A stretch of 64,000 nucleotides of DNA, taken from assembly GCA_030530845.1 (NCBI GenBank), contig JAUMUE010000002.1:1-64000 (forward strand), given 5' to 3'. The position numbers were made by a program, and so were the translations under genes. Shown here piece after piece: positions 7,657-15,603 of the stretch. Every line of letters starts with the position of its first letter. Positions within the stretch are counted from its first letter, which is position 1. The stretch comes from Limosilactobacillus sp. (GTDB lineage Bacteria; Bacillota; Bacilli; Lactobacillales; Lactobacillaceae). The notes beneath the pieces were generated by a model. That model saw only the letters and a list, made by a program, of their open reading frames with translations. It was not told where the DNA came from and did not search any database.

Positions 7657-8442
7657 TTAGTAATCTGCGTCAGTAGTGTCGTCATCGTTGTCGTCTGGAC
7701 CTACACTATTGTGATTGCTGTCAGAATCGGAATCTGAGTCAGAGCTAGAATCAGAATTCAGTGATGCCAGCATTTCATCTGCAGATTGTTCGTAATTAAT
7801 ATCGCTGTACTTTACGTCCTTTTGTTGCTTAGCTTGGCCAAGTGTCCGGTAGTAAACTTCACCAACGTTAGCATTTGCGCCAGATGCTACTAACATAACT
7901 TGTACCTTAGTACCGTTGATGGTTTCAGTGTGAACACCAAAGAACATACCTGCACCAGCGGTTTGGCACCAGCCACGGGTGTTAATCCAGTTAACACCAT
8001 TGCTGAAATTAATATGGAATGTAAACCATGATTGTGTTGCATCAACAATAGATTGGTCTAAGTCTGGTCTAGTACTCATAAAGTTAGGATCTTGCTTATA
8101 GAAAGTTGCCTTTAAGTCACTAACTTCTCGTGAATTATGAGCATCGATTGAGTGAGAACCAAAAGTGATTGTTGCAGTTCCCTTATCACTAACAGAATAC
8201 CAAGTACCTTGTAATTCTGTTGGAACCTTGAAGAATCCCTTGTTGCCGTACTTACCGTAATTTCCGTCGCGAGTAGCTTCTGTGTTACTGCTCTTATTTA
8301 CGGCAGTGTGCTTAGATGACTTTGCCGCAGCGACAGTCTTGTGTGAACTGCTGTTGGTGTTGCTGGAATTTTGTGCTCCACAACCCGCGAGCATCAAAGT
8401 AGCCCCCAAAGCTACAGTGAAACCTAATTTTTTCGTATTCAA
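7657..8442 (-). CDS. Lipoprotein, paralogue 2 of three
   Basis: This is a 261-residue lipoprotein with lipobox LAGC near residue 20, then a Ser/Lys linker. The same C-terminal domain as its neighbours follows (YGKYGNKGF, PTELQGTWYS, TETINGTKVQVMLV, EVYYRTLG). An acidic Ser-Asp alternating tail (SDSDSDSDS) ends in a run of aspartates; this tail is absent from the other two copies. The start is TTG at 8442, seven bases after GGAGG, and it opens the signal peptide. Function is unknown. Its own promoter lies at 8471-8499. Confidence 0.85.
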   Translation of the reverse strand: MNTKKLGFTVALGATLMLAGCGAQNSSNTNSSSHKTVAAAKSSKHTAVNKSSNTEATRDGNYGKYGNKGFFKVPTELQGTWYSVSDKGTATITFGSHSIDAHNSREVSDLKATFYKQDPNFMSTRPDLDQSIVDATQSWFTFHINFSNGVNWINTRGWCQTAGAGMFFGVHTETINGTKVQVMLVASGANANVGEVYYRTLGQAKQQKDVKYSDINYEQSADEMLASLNSDSSSDSDSDSDSNHNSVGPDDNDDDTTDADY

Positions 8443-8470
8443 TGTAATCCCTCCAAAATCATACCTTTTT

Positions 8471-8499
8471 AATATACTATCCAAAGTCCTTGAAAACAA
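8471..8499 (-). promoter_or_regulatory. Promoter of lipoprotein genes 2-1
   Basis: On the minus strand, TTGTTT (8494-8499) and TATATT (8471-8476) are spaced 17 bases apart. They lie between the terminator of lipoprotein 3 and the start of lipoprotein 2. Confidence 0.55.
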
Positions 8500-8509
8500 G
8501 GCAATACCG

Positions 8510-8540
8510 AAAAAGCTCCTCGCCACGTGGGAGAGAAGCT
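8510..8540 (-). terminator. Terminator of lipoprotein gene 3
   Basis: On the minus strand, AGCTTCTCTCC pairs with GGCGAGGAGCT (one mismatch, one G-U) and runs into five T residues. It separates lipoprotein 3 from lipoproteins 2 and 1. Confidence 0.7.
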
Positions 8541-8547
8541 TAAAAAA

Positions 8548-9696
8548 TTAGAAATCAGTATCTAAATCTGAGTCATCAGAATCCTTTTGCTTGTCTTGTT
8601 GAGCTTGTTGTTGCTCATCTTGGTAATCTTTTTCAGATGACGTTGATGGTCGTTCAGGTTCTTTAATGTGTGCTGCAAAAGCCAACTTTGCATCAGCCTT
8701 GGACTTGAAGAAGTATTTTCCACCGAAATCTTCACCTACAGCACAAAGAACTGTAATGTTTTTACCGTGAACTTTGGCAGTAAATACTGTGAAATAGTTA
8801 CCCTTATCATAATCCTCACTTGCCCAAGGTTGTGTGAGGAACCATTCATGTCCGTCGTCGGACTTTCTAGAAATTCCACTGAACCAACTGCCAGTAAAGT
8901 TATTCAAATCTTTTGGTATTGGACTAGATTGAGAAGTGTCACTAAGGTCAGCATTTTCGTATTGGTGTGGCTTGTAAAGTGCATTGTAACCAGTTTTAGA
9001 ACCAAAGTATATCTTATTACCCTTAATTTTGAAACTTGTTACTCTTCCGTCAGTTCCATCCTCTTTTTCTCTATACCAGCTACCTTGTAATTCAGTAGGA
9101 TAATCTACTGGGCCATCATTACCAAACACACTCTTATTTGTTAAAACTGCTTTACTATTCGTTGCAATGGTACTTACAACGTCATCACTTTTACCTGTAA
9201 CTTTTTTAATCAGCTTGGTAGCTTTGTCTGAATCAATTGAATCGATTTTCTTTTCATTACTACCGTTTTTCTGAATAATATCAATAGTGCCCTCATCATT
9301 ATTATTTTCTCTGAAATACAGATTGCTTGACTTGCCCTTCTCAGCAACATTTACAGTTGTGATAGTAGTGCTGTCCTTGCCATCAGATCCTGGCTTGTAT
9401 TCAATACTTGTATTAAATTGAAGTCCATTCTTCAATCCCGCTTTGTACAATGATTTCCATTTTCCGCCGAGTTCATGTGAAGCGTAGGCAACAGTAATAG
9501 CACCATCATTACGAACATACCCACCAGTCACACTTTCAGGATCAAAATATTCTGAGCTAGTTGGGTATGACGTACTTTTGGCAACTGAAGAACTTGACGA
9601 TGATGATTCACTCGCCGTCTTCGTGTTATTTCCGCAGCCTGCGAGCATTAATCCCACCCCTGCGATCAATGCAAGGCTTAACTTCTTATTGTTCAA
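8548..9696 (-). CDS. Lipoprotein, paralogue 3 of three (long form)
   Basis: This 382-residue lipoprotein has signal MNNKKLSLALIAG, lipobox LAGC and a Ser-rich linker. The middle region (about residues 50-180) is not found in the two shorter paralogues. The shared domain begins near residue 200 (PTELQGSWYR) and ends near residue 340. A Gln/Asp-rich tail contains QQQAQQ and several DSD. The start is TTG at 9696, eight bases after GGAGG, with a well-formed promoter at 9731-9759. Function unknown; likely a surface protein of the lactobacillar envelope. Confidence 0.85.
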   Translation of the reverse strand: MNNKKLSLALIAGVGLMLAGCGNNTKTASESSSSSSSVAKSTSYPTSSEYFDPESVTGGYVRNDGAITVAYASHELGGKWKSLYKAGLKNGLQFNTSIEYKPGSDGKDSTTITTVNVAEKGKSSNLYFRENNNDEGTIDIIQKNGSNEKKIDSIDSDKATKLIKKVTGKSDDVVSTIATNSKAVLTNKSVFGNDGPVDYPTELQGSWYREKEDGTDGRVTSFKIKGNKIYFGSKTGYNALYKPHQYENADLSDTSQSSPIPKDLNNFTGSWFSGISRKSDDGHEWFLTQPWASEDYDKGNYFTVFTAKVHGKNITVLCAVGEDFGGKYFFKSKADAKLAFAAHIKEPERPSTSSEKDYQDEQQQAQQDKQKDSDDSDLDTDF

Positions 9697-9730
9697 TGTG
9701 TATTCCTCCCAAAATTAAAAATACCTTAAT

Positions 9731-9759
9731 AGGATACACTATTTTCGGAACCTTGCCAA
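9731..9759 (-). promoter_or_regulatory. Promoter of lipoprotein gene 3
   Basis: On the minus strand, TTGGCA (9754-9759) and TATCCT (9731-9736) are separated by 17 bases. Confidence 0.55.
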
Positions 9760-9764
9760 ATTGA

Positions 9765-9797
9765 AAAAAGCCCCGTCGCATATAGCAACAGAGCTTT
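9765..9797 (-). terminator. Terminator of the EF-P gene
   Basis: On the minus strand, AAAGCTCTGTTGC and GCGACGGGGCTTT form a stem with G-U pairs around a TATAT loop, ending in six T residues. Confidence 0.75.
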
Positions 9798-9819
9798 GAT
9801 AAATTAATATACTTAAAAA

Positions 9820-10377
9820 TTAAGCACGTGACTTGTAGCTACCATCAGTAGTGTTGATGATGAGCTTGTCACCAGTCTTAATGAATGATGGAACTTGAAC
9901 AACTAAACCAGTGTCCATAGTAGCTGGCTTACCACCACCGTCGATAGTAGCACCCTTGATCATTGGTTCAGTTTGAGCAACAGTCATTTCAACAGTAGTA
10001 GGAAGATCTACACCGATGATTTCGCCGTTTACGAAGTTCAAGATGATGTTCATGTTTTCTACCAAGTAGTTACGGTCGTCACCAAGCAATTCGTTGGAGA
10101 GAGTGTATTGTTCGTAACTTTCAAGGTCCATGAATACACCGTTGTCACCTTCGTCGTAAAGGAATTGAGCGTTACGCTTGTCAACGTTAACTTGTTCAAC
10201 CTTTTCAGATGGACGCATAGTAGTGTGAACGATTGAACCAGAGCGTAAGTCTTGGATGTCCATTTGCATCAAAGTGTTACCCTTACCTGGCTTGTGGTGG
10301 TTGATAGTCAAAACCTTCAAAAGCTTGCCGTCGCGTTCAAAAACCATACCCTTTTTAAGATCGATAGTTTGAATCAT
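9820..10377 (-). CDS. efp: Translation elongation factor P
   Basis: The 185-residue protein has the length and three-barrel layout of EF-P, which binds stalled ribosomes between the P and E sites and speeds peptide bonds at polyproline runs. The tip loop reads HHKPGKGNTLM with Lys32 as the expected modification or contact site. The C-terminal signature IKGATIDGGGKPATMDTGL is clear. The HHKPGKGN form differs from the more common VKPGKGGAFV and resembles the second EF-P type found in lactobacilli; a separate efp may exist elsewhere. The ATG at 10377 follows GAAGGAG and gives the family's usual length. Confidence 0.92.
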   Translation of the reverse strand: MIQTIDLKKGMVFERDGKLLKVLTINHHKPGKGNTLMQMDIQDLRSGSIVHTTMRPSEKVEQVNVDKRNAQFLYDEGDNGVFMDLESYEQYTLSNELLGDDRNYLVENMNIILNFVNGEIIGVDLPTTVEMTVAQTEPMIKGATIDGGGKPATMDTGLVVQVPSFIKTGDKLIINTTDGSYKSRA

Positions 10378-10516
10378 TGTAAAAACTCCTTCAATGTAAA
10401 GATTCTTTTTTGTCTGGTCCGAATGCAAAAAGCAAACACCAGATCGATTTTACGGCCCAATCACGTATCAGGCCATAGCACAACTTTCATTGTATCACAT
10501 TCGTCCAATTTGCAAA

Positions 10517-10549
10517 CACAAAAAATTCGTTGCGTAACGCAACGAATTT
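10517..10549 (-). terminator. Terminator of the zinc alcohol dehydrogenase gene
   Basis: A perfect 12-bp inverted repeat (AAATTCGTTGCG / CGCAACGAATTT) with a three-base loop is followed on the minus strand by a T run. Confidence 0.85.
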
Positions 10550-10557
10550 CTAATAAA

Positions 10558-11598
10558 TTATTCAAAAATTAAGTAGGACTTAATGGTTTGACGTTGATCC
10601 ATGGCGTCATAGGCTTCTTGGATGTTGTCTAGCGTGTATTCATTAGTGAAGACCTTGCCTGGATTAATTTCACCATCAAGAACGGCCTTTAAAAGAACCT
10701 GCTTATCGTAAGTGGAAACTGAAGCGGGACCACCAGCAATCATCTTGTTTTGGAAGAAGGCACCGGTCAAGTCTTGCTTAGCTGTGTGTGGCAAACCAAC
10801 ACGTCCAACTACTGAACCTGGGCGACCAACCTTCATTGCAGTATCAATAGATTGTTCAGTACCAACACATTCCAATACAGCGTCTGCACCGAATCCATCA
10901 GTCAATGCCATGATTTCCTTAACCGCGTCATCCCCGCGAGCAGCGACATTGTGAGTTGCACCAAATTCCTTGGCGAGTGCTTGACGGTCTTCGTGACGAC
11001 TAGTGGAAATAATCTTTTTGGCACCACGCATCTTGGCAGCGATGATTGCGCAAAGGCCAACCGCACCGTCACCCATCACAACAACCGTGTCACCGTGTTG
11101 AACATTTGCGACCCGGGCAGCGTGGTAACCTGTAGCCATCACGTCGGCGAGTGTTAAGAGTGACTTCTTCATTTCTTCACTGTAGTCTTCTGGCTTACCA
11201 GGAATCTTGATCAAAGCCCATTGACCGTGTTGGTAACGTAAGTATTCACCTTGAGCACCGACAGTGAAATTATCAGTGTGATCTTGGCACGAACCTTCAT
11301 ATCCAGCCAAACAAGCAGGACAGTGTCCACACCCATGATCGAATGGTGCAATCACGAAGTCACCAGGTTGAACAGAAGTAATGTCTTCACCGACTTCTTC
11401 CACAATTCCGATTGCTTCGTGCCCAGAGTTTTCTTGGTGTTCTTGAACTGGGTTAATACCACGGAAGTCCCATAAGTCAGAACCGCACACACATGAGCGC
11501 AATACCTTGATAATTACGTCATCCGGCTTTTGGATCGTTGGCTTTTCAACGTCCATTAATTCCATTTGACCCTTTTGTGCTAAAAATGCTTCTTTCAT
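10558..11598 (-). CDS. Zinc-dependent alcohol dehydrogenase family protein
   Basis: This 346-residue medium-chain dehydrogenase has catalytic zinc ligands Cys38 (VCGSD) and His60-Glu61 (GHE). Structural-zinc cysteines lie at about 90, 93, 96 and 104. A Rossmann NAD(P)-binding motif (VVVMGDGAVGL) lies near residue 172. Threonine-dehydrogenase-like and sorbitol-dehydrogenase-like enzymes share this form; the substrate is not determined. The downstream part (ECVGTEQSIDTAMKVGRPG) is typical of the family. It is flanked by a terminator and appears monocistronic. Confidence 0.9.
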   Translation of the reverse strand: MKEAFLAQKGQMELMDVEKPTIQKPDDVIIKVLRSCVCGSDLWDFRGINPVQEHQENSGHEAIGIVEEVGEDITSVQPGDFVIAPFDHGCGHCPACLAGYEGSCQDHTDNFTVGAQGEYLRYQHGQWALIKIPGKPEDYSEEMKKSLLTLADVMATGYHAARVANVQHGDTVVVMGDGAVGLCAIIAAKMRGAKKIISTSRHEDRQALAKEFGATHNVAARGDDAVKEIMALTDGFGADAVLECVGTEQSIDTAMKVGRPGSVVGRVGLPHTAKQDLTGAFFQNKMIAGGPASVSTYDKQVLLKAVLDGEINPGKVFTNEYTLDNIQEAYDAMDQRQTIKSYLIFE

Positions 11599-11696
11599 TT
11601 TTTCTATCCCCTTTCAATACATCACTTATTATATGTAAGCATGGAGGTAGTTGTAAAATATCTTATCCGAATTGATTCGCATTCATTTAAAGCATA

Positions 11697-12782
11697 CTAG
11701 ATTTCATCCGGCAACTTTACACCGAGTTCTTCACCAATCGCAGTCATTTCAGCAAAGGTTTTGTCGTCGATTGAAACACCGTTCTTTTTATTCTCTTCTA
11801 AGTAACGATATTCACGGTCACCAGGAACCCAAATTGTTTTACCCGGTGCAGATTTGAGTCCGCGAATACGATCAAACATCGCTGTCGCATCTGCTTTCAG
11901 TGTCTCAGGATCACCGAAGAAGGCGGGATCAAATGCGAAGAGGAATTGGCTGAAGTCGTGCTTTCCGCTAACGGTATCTGCAGAAATGGAGCCCTGGGCA
12001 AGAATCCCAGTAAGAAGTTCGACGACGATGGAGTTACCCATCCCCTTATAGTTAGCGTTAACTTCATCATTTCCACCAAGCGTGACTAAACCGCCACCCT
12101 TTTGTTCACCCTCGCTAAAGGCAGCAGTCGCAAGGATTTCTTCCGCTTCTTTTGGGTCCGTGACAACTTGGCGGTCTTTATCAACGACCCATTCGCCGGG
12201 AAGGTCCATCCCCTTCTTATCAGCAAGCTGGATTTTACCACCAGCCACAGCAGCAGTCGCACCATCAAACATGAATGGGTGTGGGCTGGCAGGGAAGCCA
12301 AACGCAAAAGCATTCGACCCGAGAAAGGCCTGGGTTGCGTTGGTCGGCACAACTAATGGACGGGTATTGGTGAGTGCAATCCCAACTAAACCGGCGTCCA
12401 GTGCCTGGCGGGCGTAGTAACCAGCGATCCCAAAGTGGTTGGAGTTGCGGACCACGGCGATTCCGACACCGACTTGCTTAGCCTTTTCGATCACCTTATT
12501 CATGGCAAAGTGTGCGGCAATCTGACCCATGTTTTGGTTGGCATCGACCATCACAGTACCAGGAAGTTCACGGACGACTTTTGGCTGGTTAGTGGGCACA
12601 ATTGTCCCGTCCGCAATCATCCGCCGGTACCAGGCCAGACGTTGGATCCCGTGTGAAGAAATCCCCCGCAAGTCTGCATCAACCAGCGTATCCGCCAGCA
12701 ACTCGCCGTCTTCCTTTGTAAAACCAAGCTTATCAAAGACTGTCTCTAAGTATGTTCGTTCATCTTCTGAATTTACGCGCAT
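11697..12782 (-). CDS. Ldh_2-family malate/L-lactate/ureidoglycolate dehydrogenase-like oxidoreductase
   Basis: This 361-residue protein is the right length for the Ldh_2 (YlbC/AllD/MdH) family, which is unrelated to classical lactate dehydrogenase. These are NAD(P)-dependent 2-hydroxyacid oxidoreductases. The catalytic histidine is His44 in RGISSHGIQRL. RNSNHFGIAGYYA (about 112-124) and ANYKGMGNSIVVELLTGIL are further family signatures. Candidate substrates are malate, lactate or a related hydroxyacid. No neighbouring gene resolves this. Confidence 0.88.
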   Translation of the reverse strand: MRVNSEDERTYLETVFDKLGFTKEDGELLADTLVDADLRGISSHGIQRLAWYRRMIADGTIVPTNQPKVVRELPGTVMVDANQNMGQIAAHFAMNKVIEKAKQVGVGIAVVRNSNHFGIAGYYARQALDAGLVGIALTNTRPLVVPTNATQAFLGSNAFAFGFPASPHPFMFDGATAAVAGGKIQLADKKGMDLPGEWVVDKDRQVVTDPKEAEEILATAAFSEGEQKGGGLVTLGGNDEVNANYKGMGNSIVVELLTGILAQGSISADTVSGKHDFSQFLFAFDPAFFGDPETLKADATAMFDRIRGLKSAPGKTIWVPGDREYRYLEENKKNGVSIDDKTFAEMTAIGEELGVKLPDEI

Positions 12783-12938
12783 AAAATACCCCGCCTTTCG
12801 GTTGTTCTAATTTAATTTTAATTATTAAATCGTATTCTAATATTTAATTAAATAAAGTCAAGAGCGAGCAGGTGTTGCTGTCTCAGCACTTTAAGACGTT
12901 ATCGACACAAATCGCGCAAAAAAGTTTCAATTTGCCTT

Positions 12939-12967
12939 TTGAAATCACGAATTCAAATACCTATAAT
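12939..12967 (+). promoter_or_regulatory. Promoter of the DHA2 drug-efflux gene
   Basis: TTGAAA (12939-12944) and a perfect TATAAT (12962-12967) are exactly 17 bases apart. Confidence 0.75.
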
Positions 12968-12978
12968 TACTAGGTATT
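12956..12978 (+). promoter_or_regulatory. Palindromic operator candidate over the pump promoter
   Basis: AATACCTA (12956-12963) and TAGGTATT (12971-12978) are perfect inverted repeats seven bases apart. The -10 box straddles the left arm and the spacer. A repressor bound here would block RNA polymerase. No regulator gene is adjacent. Confidence 0.55.
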
Positions 12979-12995
12979 ATTTCAGGAGGTTTCAC

Positions 12996-14387
12996 ATGGA
13001 AGAATCAAATCAAATTCCCCGCAAGGTCATCGCTGCAATTATTGCGACTGGTCTGATGTCATTTTGTGGGGTCATCGTTGAAACTGCGATGAACATCTCG
13101 TTTCCCAAATTGATGACGGAATTCAACGTCACCACCAACATCGTACAGTGGATGACCTCGATCTATCTGTTGGTCGTTGCGATCATTGTGCCACTGTCGG
13201 CGCTTTTGAAGAAATCCTTTGCGACCAAGAAACTCTTCCTGACCGCCAACATCCTCTTCATCTGTGGTGTGGTCGTGGACGTCATCGCACCCAGTTTTCC
13301 ACTCTTGCTGTTGGGACGGGCGATCCAAGGTGTTGGTACCGGGATTGCACTGCCATTGATGTTCAACATCATTCTGGAGCAGGTTCCAAAGTCCAAGATC
13401 GGTATGATGATGGGATTTGGTAACCTGATCACTGGGATTGCACCTGCGATCGGCCCTACATTCGGTGGAATCATCATCGACAGTCTCGGCTGGCGCTGGA
13501 TTTTCTTGATTCTCTTGCCATTCCTTGTCCTTTCCCTGCTCGCTGGATTGTGGGGAATCCAACAAAAGTCTGCGATCGAACGGCAACGATTTGACCTGAT
13601 CTCCTGCCTGTTGATTGCGGTCATGTTCACCGGCCTGGTCGTTGGATTCAGCAATATGTCCTCCGCTGCCCTGTTCAGCACAGACTGCGGTGGCATGATC
13701 CTGCTTGGCCTGGTTGCGATGGCCCTGCTGTCATGGCGTTCACTGTCAATTGATCAGCCAGTCCTCGACTTCCGTTTGTTTGCAAACACCCGCTTTTCTG
13801 GCCACGTCCTGATCTTCTTCTTAACCCAGATGTGCTCGCTTGGATTTGCATTTTTGCTGCCAAACTACATTCAGTTGGTCAATCAAAATACGTCACTGTT
13901 GGCCGGCCTGATCGTCATGCCAGCGGGGCTCGGTGGTGCCTTCTGTGCTCCGATTGGTGGTAAACTACTCGATAACTTTGGACCACGTAAACCGGCTATG
14001 ATCGGCTCTATCCTGATGTTTCTCTCCATCCTCGGTTTCACCATCATGTCCGCACATCTCAGCAACCTCTTCATCACGATCATCTACATCTTCTACATGG
14101 TCGGAATGGGCATGCTGATGGGGACTGTCATGACTTCTGCCCTCGCCAGTATCGACCAACCGCACACGCCACAGGGAAACGCCATCTTGAACACCCTGCA
14201 GCAATTTGCCGGCTCAATGGGAACATCTTTGGTCGCCATGATCGTTGCCAAGAGTCAAGTTGGCGTGGGTAAAACCCCTACAGCCACCGCGCTCGGTACC
14301 AGTCACGCATTCATTCTCATGCTTGTATTTGCCGTGATTATTATCGTCAGTGCACTCATCTTCATTCCTAAAAAATTATCCAAATAA
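12996..14387 (+). CDS. DHA2-family MFS drug efflux transporter
   Basis: The 463-residue membrane protein has around 12-14 helices. DHA2 hallmarks are a motif-C-like stretch in helix 5 (GFGNLITGIAPAIGPTFGG) and WMTSIYLLVVAIIVPLSALL early on. Such proton-coupled exporters expel toxic amphiphiles, dyes or antibiotics. The ATG at 12996 follows AGGAGG; an earlier in-frame ATG lies within the promoter and cannot be the start. It has its own promoter with an overlapping palindrome. Confidence 0.9.
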   Translation: MEESNQIPRKVIAAIIATGLMSFCGVIVETAMNISFPKLMTEFNVTTNIVQWMTSIYLLVVAIIVPLSALLKKSFATKKLFLTANILFICGVVVDVIAPSFPLLLLGRAIQGVGTGIALPLMFNIILEQVPKSKIGMMMGFGNLITGIAPAIGPTFGGIIIDSLGWRWIFLILLPFLVLSLLAGLWGIQQKSAIERQRFDLISCLLIAVMFTGLVVGFSNMSSAALFSTDCGGMILLGLVAMALLSWRSLSIDQPVLDFRLFANTRFSGHVLIFFLTQMCSLGFAFLLPNYIQLVNQNTSLLAGLIVMPAGLGGAFCAPIGGKLLDNFGPRKPAMIGSILMFLSILGFTIMSAHLSNLFITIIYIFYMVGMGMLMGTVMTSALASIDQPHTPQGNAILNTLQQFAGSMGTSLVAMIVAKSQVGVGKTPTATALGTSHAFILMLVFAVIIIVSALIFIPKKLSK

Positions 14388-14390
14388 GTA

Positions 14391-14427
14391 AAAATGGCTA
14401 ACGCATCAGTTTGCGCTAGCCATTTTA
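14391..14427. terminator. Bidirectional terminator between DHA2 pump and GRP transporter
   Basis: AAAATGGCTAACGCA is complementary (nearly perfectly) to TTGCGCTAGCCATTTT, with A/T flanks for both directions. Confidence 0.85.
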
Positions 14428-14429
14428 TT

Positions 14430-15290
14430 TTACTTAGTAGCACCGATCATGAAAGCACCGGCGACCACGAGGATAACCCCCGCGATGATGAATTTAACTT
14501 CCTTGGAGGTCTTGGATTCGTGAAGTATCCAAAGTCCACCAAGCGTTGAAATGATGACGTTGAGTTGTGAAATTGTATAACCCACAGCGACACCATTGAC
14601 TTGGTTAGAGAAGATAATACCGAGGTTGGTGAAGGTGAAGCAGACACCGGTCGCCATGTTTTGCCAGGTCTTGACACCAAACATTTGGTTGTCCTTTTCG
14701 AATGAACAAAGGATGACCATGGCTACGAAAATTGCAACGGCTTGTGGAAAGACCATGTCCCAGCCATCAAGCTTGAAGGCAGTTGGGAATGAAGCGTAGG
14801 CAACGAAGGCAAGTGAAGAAACGAGCAGGTAGAGCATCCCCTTCTTGACGTTGCTCCCTTGGTCACTCTTTTCTTGGTAGGCAGTCATCGCAATCCCCAT
14901 AATGATCAGGATCAAAGCACCAATACCAAGCATCCATTGGTTCGCAGTCGTCCATTCGTGGAAGCAAATTGCCCCGACCAGCGCAGTACCAACCAGCTGT
15001 TCACCAACAGAGATTGGCATGGTCATGGAAACACCGACCAGTGAGAAACTCTTAACCTGCAGGATGATACCGATACAGAAGCCGATCCCACTCAATGCAG
15101 ATCCGATCCATAGTGCCGGCGTCAGAGTTGGTTGCTTGATGAAGTAAACCACGATCCCGACGATCAAAGTGACAATTGCCATACCCATAACCTTGTTGGT
15201 GTACTTACCACCAACAAGTTGCATACAAATAACCTGGAAACCAAGACCTAATGCCGGAACCAGCGCGATTAAAATATCAGTTAGTGTCAT
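14430..15290 (-). CDS. GRP-family sugar uptake transporter (GlcU/RbsU type)
   Basis: This is a 286-residue protein with ten hydrophobic segments. The layout is that of the glucose/ribose porter family, which imports sugars without PTS phosphorylation. The conserved start (ILIALVPALGLGFQVICMQLVGGKYTNKVMG) and the segment PTAFKLDGWDMVFPQA support this. Glucose or ribose cannot be told apart by eye. The start has AAAGGAG. A terminator hairpin ends only about 20 bases upstream, leaving little room for its own promoter, so it may be expressed by readthrough from the small gene at 15363-15476. Confidence 0.85.
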   Translation of the reverse strand: MTLTDILIALVPALGLGFQVICMQLVGGKYTNKVMGMAIVTLIVGIVVYFIKQPTLTPALWIGSALSGIGFCIGIILQVKSFSLVGVSMTMPISVGEQLVGTALVGAICFHEWTTANQWMLGIGALILIIMGIAMTAYQEKSDQGSNVKKGMLYLLVSSLAFVAYASFPTAFKLDGWDMVFPQAVAIFVAMVILCSFEKDNQMFGVKTWQNMATGVCFTFTNLGIIFSNQVNGVAVGYTISQLNVIISTLGGLWILHESKTSKEVKFIIAGVILVVAGAFMIGATK

Positions 15291-15310
15291 TCCAATTACT
15301 CCTTTTGTCC

Positions 15311-15354
15311 TAAAAAATATCCTATCGCTAGCTACTCGCCCTGCGACAGGATAT
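15311..15354 (-). terminator. Terminator between the 37-residue gene and the GRP transporter
   Basis: On the minus strand, ATATCCTGTCGC and GCGATAGGATAT form a 12-bp stem with one G-U pair, followed by TTTTTT. It lies 20 bases before the GRP start codon, so it may work as a partial or regulated terminator. Confidence 0.8.
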
Positions 15355-15362
15355 CAAAAGTA

Positions 15363-15476
15363 TTAATCTTCTTTTTTAGCGTTTTCCATTGCCTTCATCA
15401 ATGAAGGGTTCTTTGAGTGACAATCCTTGATCATTTGGATGTCTTCTTCAGTTAAAACAACTGTGTACTTAGCCAT
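15363..15476 (-). CDS. Small protein of 37 residues, unknown function
   Basis: The ORF begins at an ATG (15476) that follows GGGAGG by eight bases, an excellent start signal. The product begins MAKYTVVLTEEDIQMIKDC and ends KKED. It is charged, has no membrane helix and looks like one short strand and a helix. The sequence has proper codon use and a terminator directly after it. A promoter-like TTATCT-18-TATAGT lies upstream. I do not recognise the family. It is transcriptionally upstream of the GRP sugar transporter. Confidence 0.7.
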   Translation of the reverse strand: MAKYTVVLTEEDIQMIKDCHSKNPSLMKAMENAKKED

Positions 15477-15603
15477 TGCGATTCCCTCCCCTGTAGATAT
15501 TAGTAATTACTATATCACTTTTTTAGTATTACAGATAATTTATTTTTGGAAAAATCATCATTTCCTACAAATAGGCAATTTCCAGTCACGCTGCCACGAA
15601 ATC

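Noticed and set aside
7657..7750. Ser-Asp repeat tail as a possible CRISPR or tandem DNA repeat
   Set aside because: The units are only six bases, inside a coding frame, with no spacers; it is a protein low-complexity tail.
8520..9820. Long plus-strand open frames antisense to the lipoprotein genes
   Set aside because: They lack ribosome sites and mirror the low-complexity Ser/Asp codons of the real lipoprotein genes.
15541..15603. Terminator directly after guaA
   Set aside because: Only a four-base-pair hairpin (CCTA/TAGG) without a clean T run was found, too weak to call.
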